From JANQRZ01 sp965214485 (GTDB taxonomy: Bacteria; Bacteroidota; Rhodothermia; Rhodothermales; JANQRZ01), in the NCBI GenBank assembly GCA_965214485.1, contig CBDCBW010000009.1, forward strand, positions 620,001 to 684,000: DNA of 64,000 nucleotides, in the 5' to 3' direction. The notes under the pieces were generated by a model. The model saw only the letters and a list, made by a program, of their open reading frames with translations, searched no databases and was not told where the DNA came from. Below are positions 17,487 through 28,801 of this stretch, one piece after another; position 1 is the stretch's first letter, and every line of letters starts with the position of its first letter. Made by a program: the position numbers and the translations under genes.

Positions 17487-17849
17487 ATGGAACCCGACGC
17501 GCTCCACCTCTACACCTACCGCGCCCGATGCACCCGCGCCTACGACGCCGACACGATCACCGTGGACGTGGACCTCGGGATGCACGTCACGCTGCACGGC
17601 ATCACGCTGCGGCTCGCGCGCATCGACGCCCCCGAGGTCCGGGGCACCGAGCGGCCCGAGGGCCTCGCCGCGCGCGACTTCCTGCGCCCGCTCGTGGTCG
17701 GCGAAGCGCTGCTGGTCCAGACCTTCAAGGACAAGGTCGGGAAGTACGGGCGCTACATCGCCGAGGTGTGGATCGAGCGCGGCGACGGCCTGCTCAACGT
17801 CAGCGACACCCTCGTCGCGCACGGGCACGCGGTCTACCGGGACTACTGA
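17487..17849 (+). CDS. Thermonuclease (SNase-like) family protein
   Basis: A 120-residue protein of the staphylococcal nuclease fold. It shows YDADTITVDVDLG (Asp residues for calcium), LRLARIDAPEVRG (the catalytic Arg and Asp region), and VQTFKDKVGKYGRYIAEVWI (a second Arg) with HGHAVYRDY at the end. It lacks a signal peptide, so it probably acts inside the cell or on incoming DNA or RNA; the family also includes inactive forms. The gene is alone on the plus strand, divergent from the fasciclin gene, and its stop codon abuts a short inverted-repeat element. Confidence 0.85.
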   Translation: MEPDALHLYTYRARCTRAYDADTITVDVDLGMHVTLHGITLRLARIDAPEVRGTERPEGLAARDFLRPLVVGEALLVQTFKDKVGKYGRYIAEVWIERGDGLLNVSDTLVAHGHAVYRDY

Positions 17850-17970
17850 GAGCCTGTTTGTGAAGATTACTACCGTCATGACGGCTTGCTCGTAGGCAAC
17901 CCCCCGCTTCCGCTTGAGCGCGCCCTTCTCGCTCGTCTTCGCCTTCGCTCTACCTCCTCGAACAGGCTCT
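17849..17970. repeat. Short element with 14-bp terminal inverted repeats (122 bp)
   Basis: The ends read AGAGCCTGTTTGTG and, inward from the other side, AGAGCCTGTTCGAG (12 of 14 match). The left end overlaps the last base of the SNase stop codon. It does not share the central block of the 169-bp elements, but its ends resemble the AGAAGCTGT end of the element at 31139, which also begins at the last base of a stop codon. GAGCCTGTT-type ends are common in IS5-like elements, so this may be a deleted insertion sequence. Confidence 0.45.
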
Positions 17971-17991
17971 GGCGGCCGAGGCTGCCGACGG

Positions 17992-20162
17992 CTACCGGAG
18001 CAGGGTCAGGGCCCCGGTCTGCACGGCACCCGCTGCTTCGAGGCACCACACGTAGGTGCCTGCGGCAAGGCCACGCCCGCTCAGGCTCACCTCGTGCGTA
18101 CCCGCCTCGGCCAAGCCGTCGGCGAGGACCGCGACCTCGCGCCCGAGCACGTCGTAGACGGCAAGCCGCACGTCGCCGGCTTCGGCCAGCCCGAACCGCA
18201 GCGTCGCCGTCCCGGCAAACGGGTTCGGGAACGCCTCGACCTCGCCGGAGACCGTAGCGGCCGCGAGGGCAGAGGCTCCGGCCTCCGGCTCCCACGGCGT
18301 CGCCTCGGTGACGGTCCAGACGGCGGAGGCGTCCGACGGCGCGCGGCCGGTCGCGGCGGGACCCGTGACGGTCACCGCAAACGTCTCCTCGTCGGCAGCG
18401 TCCGAGGGGAAGCGCCCGATCTTCAGGGTGTAGGTGTACGCTCCGGCCGGGACGCCGGGTGGGACCTGCTGCGTGTAGGTCCCACTCCGGGACTGCCCCG
18501 CCGGGACCGTGCCCGAGCGGATCCGCCCCTGCGCGACGACCGCCCCGCCGCGCTCGGCGGTGAAGAAGAGGTCGCCCGTCGCGGCGGCGTCGGTGCCGTT
18601 CGTGACGGTGTAGGCGAAGCTGACGGAGCCGCCGGGGGCGACGGTCAGCGGGCTCGTTGCCTGGGCCGTGAGGTCGAGGCCGCCGGCTTGGCCGAGGTCG
18701 GCGGTGAAGACGCCCGCCGAGCCGTCGGACAGCTCGAGCGTGAAGGCGAGCACGTTGCGCCGGTTGACGCTCTGGCCCTCGCCGGGGCCGCCGGCCTCCT
18801 GCCCGCCGTCGAACCCGCTCCCCGTCGTGGCGAGGTCGATGTCGGCGACGCTGCGGAAGTCTCCGGGCGCAACCTCGACGGCCCCGCCGACGAGGCGTTG
18901 CACGCCGCCCTCGGGCGTCCACGCGAAGAGGCGGTCGAGCGAAAACGGCGGGTTGCCCGTCGGGAAGACCACGACGCCGTCGCCGATCACGGGGTCGTCC
19001 GGCTCGGTGTAGACGCCGCCGCCGGGGGCCGGCTCGCCTTCGAGCGCCACGAGCGTCGGCACGCCGCCGGCCGTCGCGTAGACGGCCTGGTTGTTCAGAA
19101 TACCCGTGGGGACCAGGAACGAGGCGTAGGCGACCTCGCCGTCGTAGCCGAGCCGGAGGTTTGCGACCGAGGCGTAAGTCGTGCCCGGCACCCCCGGGGC
19201 GGGGTCTCCCGTCGCGGCGATCTCGCGGAGGGCCCCGACGCGGCCGGCGATGATCCGCCGCGTCTCCGAGCCCCCCTCGGTCACCTCGCTGCGGAAGGCG
19301 ACGTCCCGCCGCTCGTTCGTGGTGAAGCTGTCGAAGTCCTCGAACGTCCCGCCCCCCGGTGCCGCCGCGCCCTCGAGCGCGACGACCGTTTCGAAGGTGC
19401 CCGGTGCGTCTGCGAAGGCAACCAGGTTCCGCCGTCCACCGGCGTCGTCGATGCGGAACCGGTCGGCGACGGTGCCGTCGGCGAGCAGCTCGGGGATGTC
19501 GTCGAAGTCGAAGAGCGTGGCGTTCGGGATGCCCGGGCCGGAGACCGGCGTGGCGTCCTGGAGCAGGGGCGTGAGGGCCGCCGGCGGGCCGGCGTAGAGG
19601 ACGCTCCCGATGATGTCGTTGAGTCCGGGGTCGAAAAGCTGCGCGCGGAAGGCGACCTCACCGGCGTCGTTCAGCGCGGGACGGTCGAAGGCCCCGGTGA
19701 TGTTGCGCGGGTCGCTGACGAGGAGGCCCGGGAGCCCCGGAGCCGCCTCCTGCTCGGCGAGGATGGGCACGAGGCCGACGGCCGAGGCGAGGTAGACGCC
19801 TTCGTTGTTGCCGTCGTCCACACCGCTTCCGGCGACACGAAGTCCCGGAAGACGGCCCCCGGCGTGGCGGCCCCCGGCGCGGGGTCGCCCTCGCGCGCCA
19901 GAAGGACGAGGGCACCGGTGTCGGTGACAAGCCACAGCCCGCGGTCGTTCGCCGACGTCACGCCCGGGCCGCCGAGTACGGCGGCAAAGACGACGGCCCC
20001 GGCCTCGTTGAGGGTAGCGTCGAAGAAACGCTCGAACTGCGCGCCGTCGCCCGTGCCGGGGTCGGCGTCGGAGAGGACGAGGGTGCGGAGCGGAGCGTCT
20101 TGCGCGTGGAGGGGCGGCGCGACGAGCGCGAGGACAACGGCAACCGCGAGGAGACGGGGCAT
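17992..20162 (-). pseudogene. Secreted NxxGxxAF-repeat (DUF7453-type) protein with T9SS domain, frameshifted
   Basis: The gene starts at the ATG at 20162 with a signal peptide ending in LHAQDA. Tandem repeats with the N-x-x-G-x-x-A/V-F pattern follow (LNEAGAVVFAAVL, LNDAGEVAFRAQL, and later copies). The frame that starts at 20162 runs to about 19831, where homology jumps to another frame (SGVDDGNNEGVYLAS onward) that continues to the stop at 17992. One missing base in a short C/G run near 19829-19833 would restore it. The second part has a Big/CARDB-like domain (GGSVSFAYTVTNGTD) and the T9SS sorting domain (PNPFAGTATLRFG, LAVYDVLGREVAVLADG). It is either a recent pseudogene, phase-variable, or an assembly error. 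Confidence 0.8.
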
Positions 20163-20321
20163 GACGGTAGGCAGGAGGAGAGTGGGGTGGGAGGGGCACC
20201 GCATGATACCGCGCCTCGCCTGCCGTTCTTCCGTCAACGAAATATGACACATTCGTTAGGCAATCATATTCCTGGCTTTATTTTGCCCCCACGCCCCGGG
20301 CTCGGGCAGCGGACCGGCTGC

Positions 20322-21497
20322 CTACGTCGCCGCCTGCGGCTCGAAGCGGGCGCGCAGCCAGTCGTCCTCCAGCGCCGCCCCGGCGAGGCGGTAGTACGCC
20401 AGGAAGTTGGGCAGCCCGAACGTGCGGCGCTGGTTGCGGACCTGCACCACGAGCTCGTCCCCGAACTGCTCCGCTGACACGTCGTCCTCCCGGAGGAACG
20501 GGAGGTGGACCGAGAGCACGTAGGCCTCGCCCTCGGTCGCCATCCGGTAGGCCTGCTCGGCGTAGAACACCTCGGCGGGGTCGCGCTCGGCGTAGAGCCC
20601 GCGCCCGATCTCGCGCAGCAGGTCGAGGCCGAAGACCTCCTGCCCGACGTGCGGCACGCGCAGGATCGGGAGCGGCGCGAAGCTGCCCTCGATCTCCTCC
20701 AGATACCCCGCCTGCGCCTCGACGTACTTCGCCATTACCGCGCCCGCCTCGCCGGGGGGGATGATCCGGTTGACGACCACCGCGTCGACGCCGTAGCCGT
20801 AGAGCTGGAGGTAGGTGTAGGCCCGCCGCGCCTCGGCGATCACCATCCGCTCGGGGTTCATCACGAGCCGCGTCGAGGCCACCGCCGGGTCCTGCAAGAC
20901 TTTCTGCATGTCCCCGAGCACCCCGAAGAGGCGGTCGAGCTCGGCGTAGCCCCGGTCGAGCGGGATGCCGGTGGTCTTGCGCACGGCGAGGCCGCCGAGC
21001 TTGAAGGCGGTCTTCTGGAACGGGAACGCCTTCGAGACCCACCACTGCGCGACCTGCGGCAGCGTCAGCAGCGTCAGCGTCTCGCCGGTCGGGGCCGAGT
21101 CGAGCACGATCAGGTCGTAGTCGCCCGAGCGGTAGAACTGGTCGAGCCAGAGCAGCGCCGAGGCCTCGCCCATGCCGGGGAGCGCCGCCATCTCCTCCGC
21201 CGCGATCCGGTCGACGCCCTGCCACCGGAAGACGCTCAGCATCAGGTCGCGCATGCTCGACCAGTACTTCTGCATCGAGTAGTACAGATCGACCTCCTGC
21301 GCCCACAAGTTGTCGGCGACGGCCACCGGCTCGGGACCGAGGGGCCGGTCGAGGGCGTCGGCGAGCGAGTGCGCCGGGTCGCTGGAGAGGACGAGGGTGC
21401 GGTGTCCGCGCCGGGCCGCGTCGAGGGCGGTGGCGGCGGCGCAGGTCGTTTTGCCGACGCCGCCTTTGCCGGTGAAGAGGAGGATGCGAGGAGGCAT
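20322..21497 (-). CDS. ArsA/GET3-family ATPase
   Basis: A 391-residue P-loop ATPase. The deviant Walker A GKGGVGKTT is at residues 10-18 and TLVLSSDPAHSLADAL is the switch I region with the signature DPAHS. YDLIVLDSAPTGETLTLLTLP is Walker B plus the switch II-like region. Only one ATPase half is present, as in Get3-like and many bacterial ArsA homologues. The C-terminal part (VVQVRNQRRTFGLPNFLAYYRLAGAALEDDWLRARF) resembles the HSP20-like cap seen in non-arsenite family members. No arsenite-binding cysteine triad and no arsB or arsD nearby, so arsenic export is unlikely; tail-anchored or other membrane-protein handling is an alternative. Confidence 0.85.
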   Translation of the reverse strand: MPPRILLFTGKGGVGKTTCAAATALDAARRGHRTLVLSSDPAHSLADALDRPLGPEPVAVADNLWAQEVDLYYSMQKYWSSMRDLMLSVFRWQGVDRIAAEEMAALPGMGEASALLWLDQFYRSGDYDLIVLDSAPTGETLTLLTLPQVAQWWVSKAFPFQKTAFKLGGLAVRKTTGIPLDRGYAELDRLFGVLGDMQKVLQDPAVASTRLVMNPERMVIAEARRAYTYLQLYGYGVDAVVVNRIIPPGEAGAVMAKYVEAQAGYLEEIEGSFAPLPILRVPHVGQEVFGLDLLREIGRGLYAERDPAEVFYAEQAYRMATEGEAYVLSVHLPFLREDDVSAEQFGDELVVQVRNQRRTFGLPNFLAYYRLAGAALEDDWLRARFEPQAAT

Positions 21498-21973
21498 AGC
21501 GGAGCGGGTGGGGGAGCGGCCTTCTTCGGGCCACCCGGCCGTTCGTTCCCCCTACGCCTGCACTTCACGCTCTACGCCCGCGCTTCACACCAAATCCGGG
21601 AGCACCGTCGCCGTTTGACCTCCAGGCCGAGGCCGGATTCGGTGTCCGTGGTCATTGGTCCGTGGTCCTCTCGACGCTGGACGCTCTGGCAGGGCTTCAG
21701 ACAGAAGATTCCCCACTCTCCCCCTTCCTTCCCCTCCTCCCATTCCCCCCGCCAAAACGGCATGCATCAACCGGATTCGGTAGTACTCATCGCTTCGGAG
21801 GAAATCGCGTGCGATTCGCCCCACGCCTAACCAGCCCCCCGCGCGCTCCCGGCTGCACGCGGCCTCGTGCAGCCCGAAGCCCCGCCTGGCGTCTGCCGGG
21901 CGGGGCTTTTTCTGTGCCGGGGCGCAGCATACCCCCCGCTTTCTAGCCCATCGCTGCGCTCAGGGGCTAGAAA
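21498..21973. other. Intergenic stretch without a supported gene
   Basis: Between the ArsA-type gene and the metalloprotease locus I see no convincing ORF: frames present read shadow-like sequence and lack family motifs. The stretch has a mixed, partly AT-richer composition around 21600-21800, a strong plus-strand hairpin with a T-run at 21878-21908, and then merges into the left arm of an inverted repeat at 21974. The promoter of the minus-strand ArsA gene should lie in its first 100 bp. Confidence 0.5.
21878..21908 (+). terminator. Hairpin with T-run, terminator-like
   Basis: A 10-bp stem (AAGCCCCGCC with GGCGGGGCTT) closes an 11-base loop and is followed by TTTCTG on the plus strand. No plus-strand gene ends just upstream, so its transcript is unclear; it may be the end of a non-coding or decayed unit. 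Confidence 0.55.
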
Positions 21974-22054
21974 GCTGTCCCCCTTCACAAGGGGGACAGT
22001 CCCGTGAGCGCTGAGCCCGCAGCCCGATGCGCTTCGAAACGGGGGGTCCGCTAG
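21974..22054. repeat. Left arm of an 80-bp inverted repeat flanking the metalloprotease gene
   Basis: It contains a perfect hairpin (CTGTCCCCCTT, 3-base loop, AAGGGGGACAG at 21975-21999), a TGAGCCCG block, and GATGCGCTT plus CGAAACGGGGGGTCCGC abutting the metalloprotease stop codon. The reverse complement of 24101-24183 has the same blocks in the same order with few mismatches and small gaps. It may serve as the metalloprotease terminator. Confidence 0.75.
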
Positions 22055-23961
22055 TAGAGCACCGTGAGCCGGCCCGTCTCCACCCGGTCCCCGGCCTGGA
22101 GCCGCCAGACGTAGGTCCCGGCGGCGAGGCCGCGCGCGTCGAACGTCGCCGCGTGTGCTCCGGCTTCGACCCGCCCCTCGGCGAGGACGGCTACCGTGCG
22201 CCCGAGCAGGTCGTAGACGGCGAGCCGGACCTCGGCGGGCTCCTCGACCTGGTAGCGGACCGTCGTCCGGCTGCGGAACGGGTTTGGGCCGACCGTCACC
22301 GACGGGGCCGCCGTCCGAACCGCTGCCGGGGCGGCGGTTGCGACGCCGGCGGCGAAGAGGTCGTCCTGGACCGTCGTCGTGAACTCGGTGTCCCCGGTGA
22401 CCGCCACGCGTGCGGGCGCAACCGTGAGGACGAACTCCTCGGTGTCGCAGGCCACGTCACCGTCGAAGTCGCCGAGGTGGAGGTCGAGGTCGTAGCTCCC
22501 GGCCGGGGCGTTCGAGGGGACGCGGAGCGGGACGTTGACCGTCGCCGTAGCTCCAGCCGGGAGCGTGCCCGAGCCGAAGCGGATGCGGCGGCTGACCGGG
22601 CCGCTCGCGTCGAGCCAGAGGTCCACGGGGGCGGCACTGGCGGCGGCGTTCGAGACCGTCGCGGCGAAGGTGATGGTCTGGCCGGGGGCGGGGCTGGCGT
22701 TGCTGAGCGTGGCCGAGAGCGACTGCTGGCAGCCCGTCACGCTGTCCCGGTACCCAGCGACGATGGCGGCGTTCTCGTTGAGGACGCGTGCATTCTCGCT
22801 GGTCCCCCCCCACTGGTTCGGCACCGTCGTCCCCGTCGGCTCGCCGTTATAGAACACGTCCGGGTTCGACCAGTGGGGGATGCGAGAGCCTGTGCCCTCG
22901 GCCATGACCGTACGCCAGCCTGCTGGGGAGCGGTACCCATAGCCGTAGGAGTAGATGTGATTATAGCCCCCCGCTGGGTCGTGCCCTGCTCCGAGGTTGT
23001 GGCCGATCTCGTGCGCCAGCCCGTACTGCCCGGCCGCGCAGTTCCAATACACGACCGAGACCGCATAGGACTCAGGAATGGGAGGTCCCATGTAGGAGTC
23101 CCCGCAGATAGGGTAGGAGCCGAAGAGCGAGATGGCGTCGGCCCCATATTGATCGCGGAGCGCGTGCACCTCGTCAAAGCGCCCATCCCCATTGGACTGG
23201 AAGTAGTCGAGGTCGTCGTCGATGGCCGCTTCGTTCGTGGGGGTTTGATAGATGTGCACCAGGGCGAGCTGCATCGCCACGTTGCTGTTGAGGTAGGAGA
23301 CGTTTGCTTCGTCCACCGCCAGCTGAGCGAGCGCCTGGATCGCGCTGGTTCCCCCTGCGCTAACGCGAGCACCGCCGGTGTATGCGACGAGCACGTCGAT
23401 GGTGGCAGAGGACGAGGACATCGTGGGAGAAGGCGTCGCAGGCGCGGCGCGCTGAGGGCGGGACGCCGTCTTCTCGCGCTCGGCAGCCGGGCGCACCTGG
23501 GCGGCATGCGAAGGCGGGAAGCGGTGCTCGTCCAGAAGCGCGAGGGCGTGCAGCCCGTCGCCGAGCGGGCGGAGCGTGTAGAGCTGCCCGTCGTGCCGCA
23601 CCGTCCCTACGACCACCTCGCCGCGCACGACGAACTGGCCGGTCGTGGTCTCGTCCATCCCGATGCCGTACCACGAGCGGTCGTCGGCGGCGCGCTCGGT
23701 GACGCGCTCGGCCGCGAGCGTGACGGTCTCGCCGCCGGGCAGGGCAAGCCGGACCGCGCTCCCCTCGGCAAGCACTTCGGGCTGCACCCGCCCAAGCTCA
23801 GCCGAGACGAACGCGGGCGAGGCCTCGACGTGGCCGAGCACCTCGGCCTGTGCTGGGGAGAGTGCGGCGCGGGCCGAGGGGTTGGCGGTGAACAGGGTCG
23901 CCTGGGCGTGGGCCGCCACGGGGGCGAGGAGCAGGACAGCGAGCAGGTAGACGTATCGCAT
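22051..23961 (-). CDS. Secreted M12-type (reprolysin-like) metalloprotease with T9SS sorting domain
   Basis: A 636-residue exported protease starting at the ATG at 23961; the signal peptide ends in AHAQ near residue 20. Residues 25-180 look like a propeptide. The catalytic domain (about 185-440) contains IDVLVAYTGGAR, the zinc site AHEIGHNLGAGHD at 316-328 (His317, His321, His327, Glu318), and a downstream Met-turn (VMAEGTGSRIPHWSNPDV). A CARDB-like domain follows, then the sorting domain (VGPNPFRSRTTVRYQ, LAVYDLLGRTVAVLAEG, YVWRLQAGD). It should be surface-attached or released and digest proteins. The gene is bracketed by an inverted repeat whose left arm touches its stop codon, an arrangement not seen for the other secreted proteins here. 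Confidence 0.9.
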   Translation of the reverse strand: MRYVYLLAVLLLAPVAAHAQATLFTANPSARAALSPAQAEVLGHVEASPAFVSAELGRVQPEVLAEGSAVRLALPGGETVTLAAERVTERAADDRSWYGIGMDETTTGQFVVRGEVVVGTVRHDGQLYTLRPLGDGLHALALLDEHRFPPSHAAQVRPAAEREKTASRPQRAAPATPSPTMSSSSATIDVLVAYTGGARVSAGGTSAIQALAQLAVDEANVSYLNSNVAMQLALVHIYQTPTNEAAIDDDLDYFQSNGDGRFDEVHALRDQYGADAISLFGSYPICGDSYMGPPIPESYAVSVVYWNCAAGQYGLAHEIGHNLGAGHDPAGGYNHIYSYGYGYRSPAGWRTVMAEGTGSRIPHWSNPDVFYNGEPTGTTVPNQWGGTSENARVLNENAAIVAGYRDSVTGCQQSLSATLSNASPAPGQTITFAATVSNAAASAAPVDLWLDASGPVSRRIRFGSGTLPAGATATVNVPLRVPSNAPAGSYDLDLHLGDFDGDVACDTEEFVLTVAPARVAVTGDTEFTTTVQDDLFAAGVATAAPAAVRTAAPSVTVGPNPFRSRTTVRYQVEEPAEVRLAVYDLLGRTVAVLAEGRVEAGAHAATFDARGLAAGTYVWRLQAGDRVETGRLTVLY

Positions 23962-24326
23962 GACAGGAGGGATGTAGGAGGAGCCAGGCTCTGTGAGATT
24001 CAAAGACATGATAGCTTTACGGCTCGTCACGGCTGAGCTTCTGGCGCACCGGTACGTGAGTCTTAGCGGTACCTTAACAGAAGACGGCTTTTGCGCTGTG
24101 CTGGCGGACCCCCCGTTTCGGGAGCGCATCGCCCTCCGGGCTCAGGCACACCCGAAACTGTCCCCCTTCGTAAGGGGGACAGCCGCGCGTTGCCGGGAGC
24201 GCGCGTAGGGACGCGTCCCGGAGCGAGTGACTGCAAGCGCGGCGGGGGGTCCGAGCGGGACAGGGGTCCAGAGCAGGCGAGCCGCCCGAAAACGGACCCG
24301 GCGCGGTCGGCGGACGTAGCACCGCC
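23962..24326. other. Intergenic stretch upstream of the metalloprotease
   Basis: About 365 bp without a supported gene. The part next to the metalloprotease start (23990-24080) is less GC-rich and probably contains its promoter. The middle holds the right arm of the inverted repeat. The last 130 bp, before the small gene at 24327, show no clear signal. Confidence 0.5.
24101..24183. repeat. Right arm of the inverted repeat flanking the metalloprotease gene
   Basis: Inverted relative to 21974-22054. It has GCGGACCCCCCGTTTCG, GCGCATC, CGGGCTCA and the hairpin CTGTCCCCCTT / AAGGGGGACAG at 24158-24182. The arm lies 140 bp upstream of the metalloprotease start codon. The two arms enclose about 2.0 kb. 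Confidence 0.75.
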
Positions 24327-24539
24327 ATGCTCCGACCTGACTTCGAGCGCGTCGCCGCTTTCGAGCGCGAGCGCATCCGCCGAACCCCGCCCGATCACGC
24401 GCGCAATCTCCGCATCTTCGAGGCGCTCTACCACGAGGCTGTCGCCCTCGGTGCCCTCCCGCTCGACGATCCGCTCGACGGGCTCGACGTGGACATCCGC
24501 CTCGCCCATATCGTCAATGTTCGAACAGCTCCTCGCTGA
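24327..24539 (+). CDS. Small partner protein of the nucleotidyltransferase gene
   Basis: A 70-residue mostly helical protein (LRPDFERVAAFERERIRR, LRIFEALYHEAVALG, then LDDPLDGLDVDIRLAHIVN). Proteins of this size and pattern occur directly before nucleotidyltransferase genes of the type found next, and such pairs are often grouped with toxin-antitoxin systems, but I know of no proven role for this exact family. Its stop overlaps the next start by 23 bp, which supports joint translation. Confidence 0.65.
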   Translation: MLRPDFERVAAFERERIRRTPPDHARNLRIFEALYHEAVALGALPLDDPLDGLDVDIRLAHIVNVRTAPR

Positions 24540-25071
24540 CCTCGCCCGCGCGCTTGACGAAGCAGCGATCCCCTACATGGTCATCGGCGGGCAGGCCGTG
24601 CTGCTCTACGGCGAACCGAGGCTGACACGCGACGTGGACGTGACCCTCGGCCTCGGGCCCGACGGCCTCGATGCCGTGCTCCGGCTAGCCGAGCGGCTCG
24701 GGCTGACGCCCCTCGTGGAGGAGGTCCCGTCGTTTGTGGCCGAGACGATGGTGCTCCCGTGCGGGAGCCGCGACACGGAGCTGCGGGTGGACTTCATTTT
24801 TTCGGATTCGGAGTATGAGCGGGAGGCGCTCCGCCGGGTACACCGCGCTCCGTTAGGGGATACCGACGTGCGGTTCGCCTCGCGCGAGGACTTGCTGATC
24901 CACAAGATCGTCGCCGGGCGACCGCGCGACATCGAGGACGCGCGCGGCGTGTTGCTCAAGGCCGAGGAGGTGGACGTGGCCTACGTCCGGCGGTGGCTCG
25001 CCGCGTTTGCGGAAGCTCTCGGACAGCCGTTTCTCGACACGTTCGAAACGCTCTACCGCGAGACGCGCTGA
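24517..25071 (+). CDS. Nucleotidyltransferase-fold protein (AbiEii / DUF6036-like)
   Basis: A 184-residue protein starting at the ATG at 24517. It has the minimal nucleotidyltransferase layout: IPYMVIGGQAVLLYGEPRLTRDVDVTLGL contains the GG-x9-12-D-x-D metal site (Asp-Val-Asp), a third acidic position appears in LRVDFIFSD, and FASREDLLIHKIVAGRPRDIEDARGVL is the helical segment usual in these proteins. AbiEii-like toxins and related enzymes transfer nucleotides to tRNA or other targets. With the small gene before it, this looks like a two-gene toxin-antitoxin or defence-type pair. A hairpin at 25079-25107 follows the stop. Confidence 0.78.
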   Translation: MFEQLLADLARALDEAAIPYMVIGGQAVLLYGEPRLTRDVDVTLGLGPDGLDAVLRLAERLGLTPLVEEVPSFVAETMVLPCGSRDTELRVDFIFSDSEYEREALRRVHRAPLGDTDVRFASREDLLIHKIVAGRPRDIEDARGVLLKAEEVDVAYVRRWLAAFAEALGQPFLDTFETLYRETR

Positions 25072-25078
25072 CAGAAAA

Positions 25079-25107
25079 GTAGGGGCACACCGCCGGTGCG
25101 CCCCTAC
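25079..25107 (+). terminator. Hairpin after the nucleotidyltransferase gene
   Basis: GTAGGGGC pairs with GCCCCTAC (8 bp) eight bases after the stop codon at 25071. There is no T-run, so termination strength is uncertain. Confidence 0.5.
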
Positions 25108-25129
25108 GAGGATTCGTGATGAGCCCGAG

Positions 25130-25181
25130 CCTTACTCGTACTCCTCCACCGGCGGGCAAGAGCAGACGAGGTTGCGGTCAG
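25130..25181 (-). pseudogene. Detached copy of the gcvP 3' end
   Basis: Read on the minus strand, this 50-bp segment encodes DRNLVCSCPPVEEYE and a TAA stop. The intact gcvP ends DRNLVCSCPPIEEYE with a TAG at 25760. DNA identity across the match is near 88% by eye. It lies on the far side of the RelE/antitoxin pair, so about 580 bp of accessory DNA sits between two copies of the gcvP tail in direct orientation. This is what insertion at the 3' end of a gene with restoration of the reading frame would leave. Confidence 0.85.
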
Positions 25182-25191
25182 CGGGGAGCAG

Positions 25192-25464
25192 CTACCCGAG
25201 ACGCTTCAGCAGCCCGTCGTATTCGCTGTGCGTACCGATCCAGAACCACGTCACCGAGTCCCCATCGCGGTAGCCGACCATCCGATAGTCCTGACTTACG
25301 CGGACCGACCAGGCTCCATCGGCCGCGCTCACCTCCTTGAAGTGGAGGCTTGGATAACGCTCGTCGGCGTCTAGGAGGTCGAGCGTTTTGAGGGATCGTC
25401 TCTGGACGTGCGAGGGGAGCCGCCTAAGCCGTTTGAGGTACCCTTTCGTAAAGCGCGAGGTCAC
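25192..25464 (-). CDS. RelE/ParE-superfamily toxin
   Basis: A 90-residue basic protein with the type II toxin fold: FTKGYLKRLRRLPSHVQRRSLKTLDLL (two helices), YPSLHFKEVS (the strand typical of YafQ/HigB-like toxins), WSVRVSQDYRMVGYRDGDSVTWFWIGTHSEYDGLLKRLG. The R-V-S-x-D-Y-R-M strand and the late G-x-H-x-x-Y match mRNA-cleaving RelE-like toxins that act at the ribosome. The start is the GTG at 25464, inside a four-base GTGA overlap with the antitoxin stop. Confidence 0.85.
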   Translation of the reverse strand: MTSRFTKGYLKRLRRLPSHVQRRSLKTLDLLDADERYPSLHFKEVSAADGAWSVRVSQDYRMVGYRDGDSVTWFWIGTHSEYDGLLKRLG

Positions 25465-25691
25465 AGGCTCGCTTTCAACTCGTCCAGCGAGAGCGTTCCG
25501 TTTTCCCCAGCGTCCTCTTTCGCTCGCGAGACTAGCGCCCGCCACTGTGCGTCGGTCGTACCCTCGAAGAGATCCTCCCAACGCTCCTCGGCGTCGAGTT
25601 CGCGGAGGAGCTGCTGCGCATAGAACTCCTGGTCGCGCTGTGGCAGCCGGGAGAGTCGCTGGAAGGCGGTTTCGAGCAGCGTGGTCGCCAT
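25461..25691 (-). CDS. Antitoxin partner of the RelE-type toxin
   Basis: A 76-residue acidic protein starting at the ATG at 25691. It is mostly helical (LETAFQRLSRLPQRDQEFYAQ, then LRELDAEERWEDLFEGT) and ends with a segment typical of toxin-wrapping tails (SLDELKASL). I see no DNA-binding ribbon-helix-helix motif, so autoregulation may depend on the complex. The gene comes first and overlaps the toxin by four bases, the usual order for type II pairs. Confidence 0.78.
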   Translation of the reverse strand: MATTLLETAFQRLSRLPQRDQEFYAQQLLRELDAEERWEDLFEGTTDAQWRALVSRAKEDAGENGTLSLDELKASL

Positions 25692-25759
25692 CGTCGGGTG
25701 CGGTTGGTGAGGGCGGAGATACGCATCGGGCCGGGGGCTGATCCCTCGGCACAGCGCCC

Positions 25760-28663
<2,904 letters not shown>

Positions 28664-28801
28664 CTGGTTCAGGAGCGGAAGAGCGGAGGGAAGGAGGAGC
28701 GGAGGGGGGCCAGGGCTCACCGCCGAGCGGTCTTCCGCTCGTCCCCGCTGCCGGTCGTCCAGTCTTAACAGCCGCCGAGGCTATTGTTTCGCGCCGAGAG
28801 G

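Noticed and set aside
20322..21497. Arsenite export ATPase
   Set aside because: The gene is ArsA-like, but it has a single ATPase half, no visible arsenite-binding cysteine set and no ars neighbours, so I did not assign arsenic resistance.
21585..21824. A possible small minus-strand gene upstream of the ArsA-type ATPase
   Set aside because: The product has no family pattern, composition is Gly/Arg-rich, and there is no convincing ribosome binding site.
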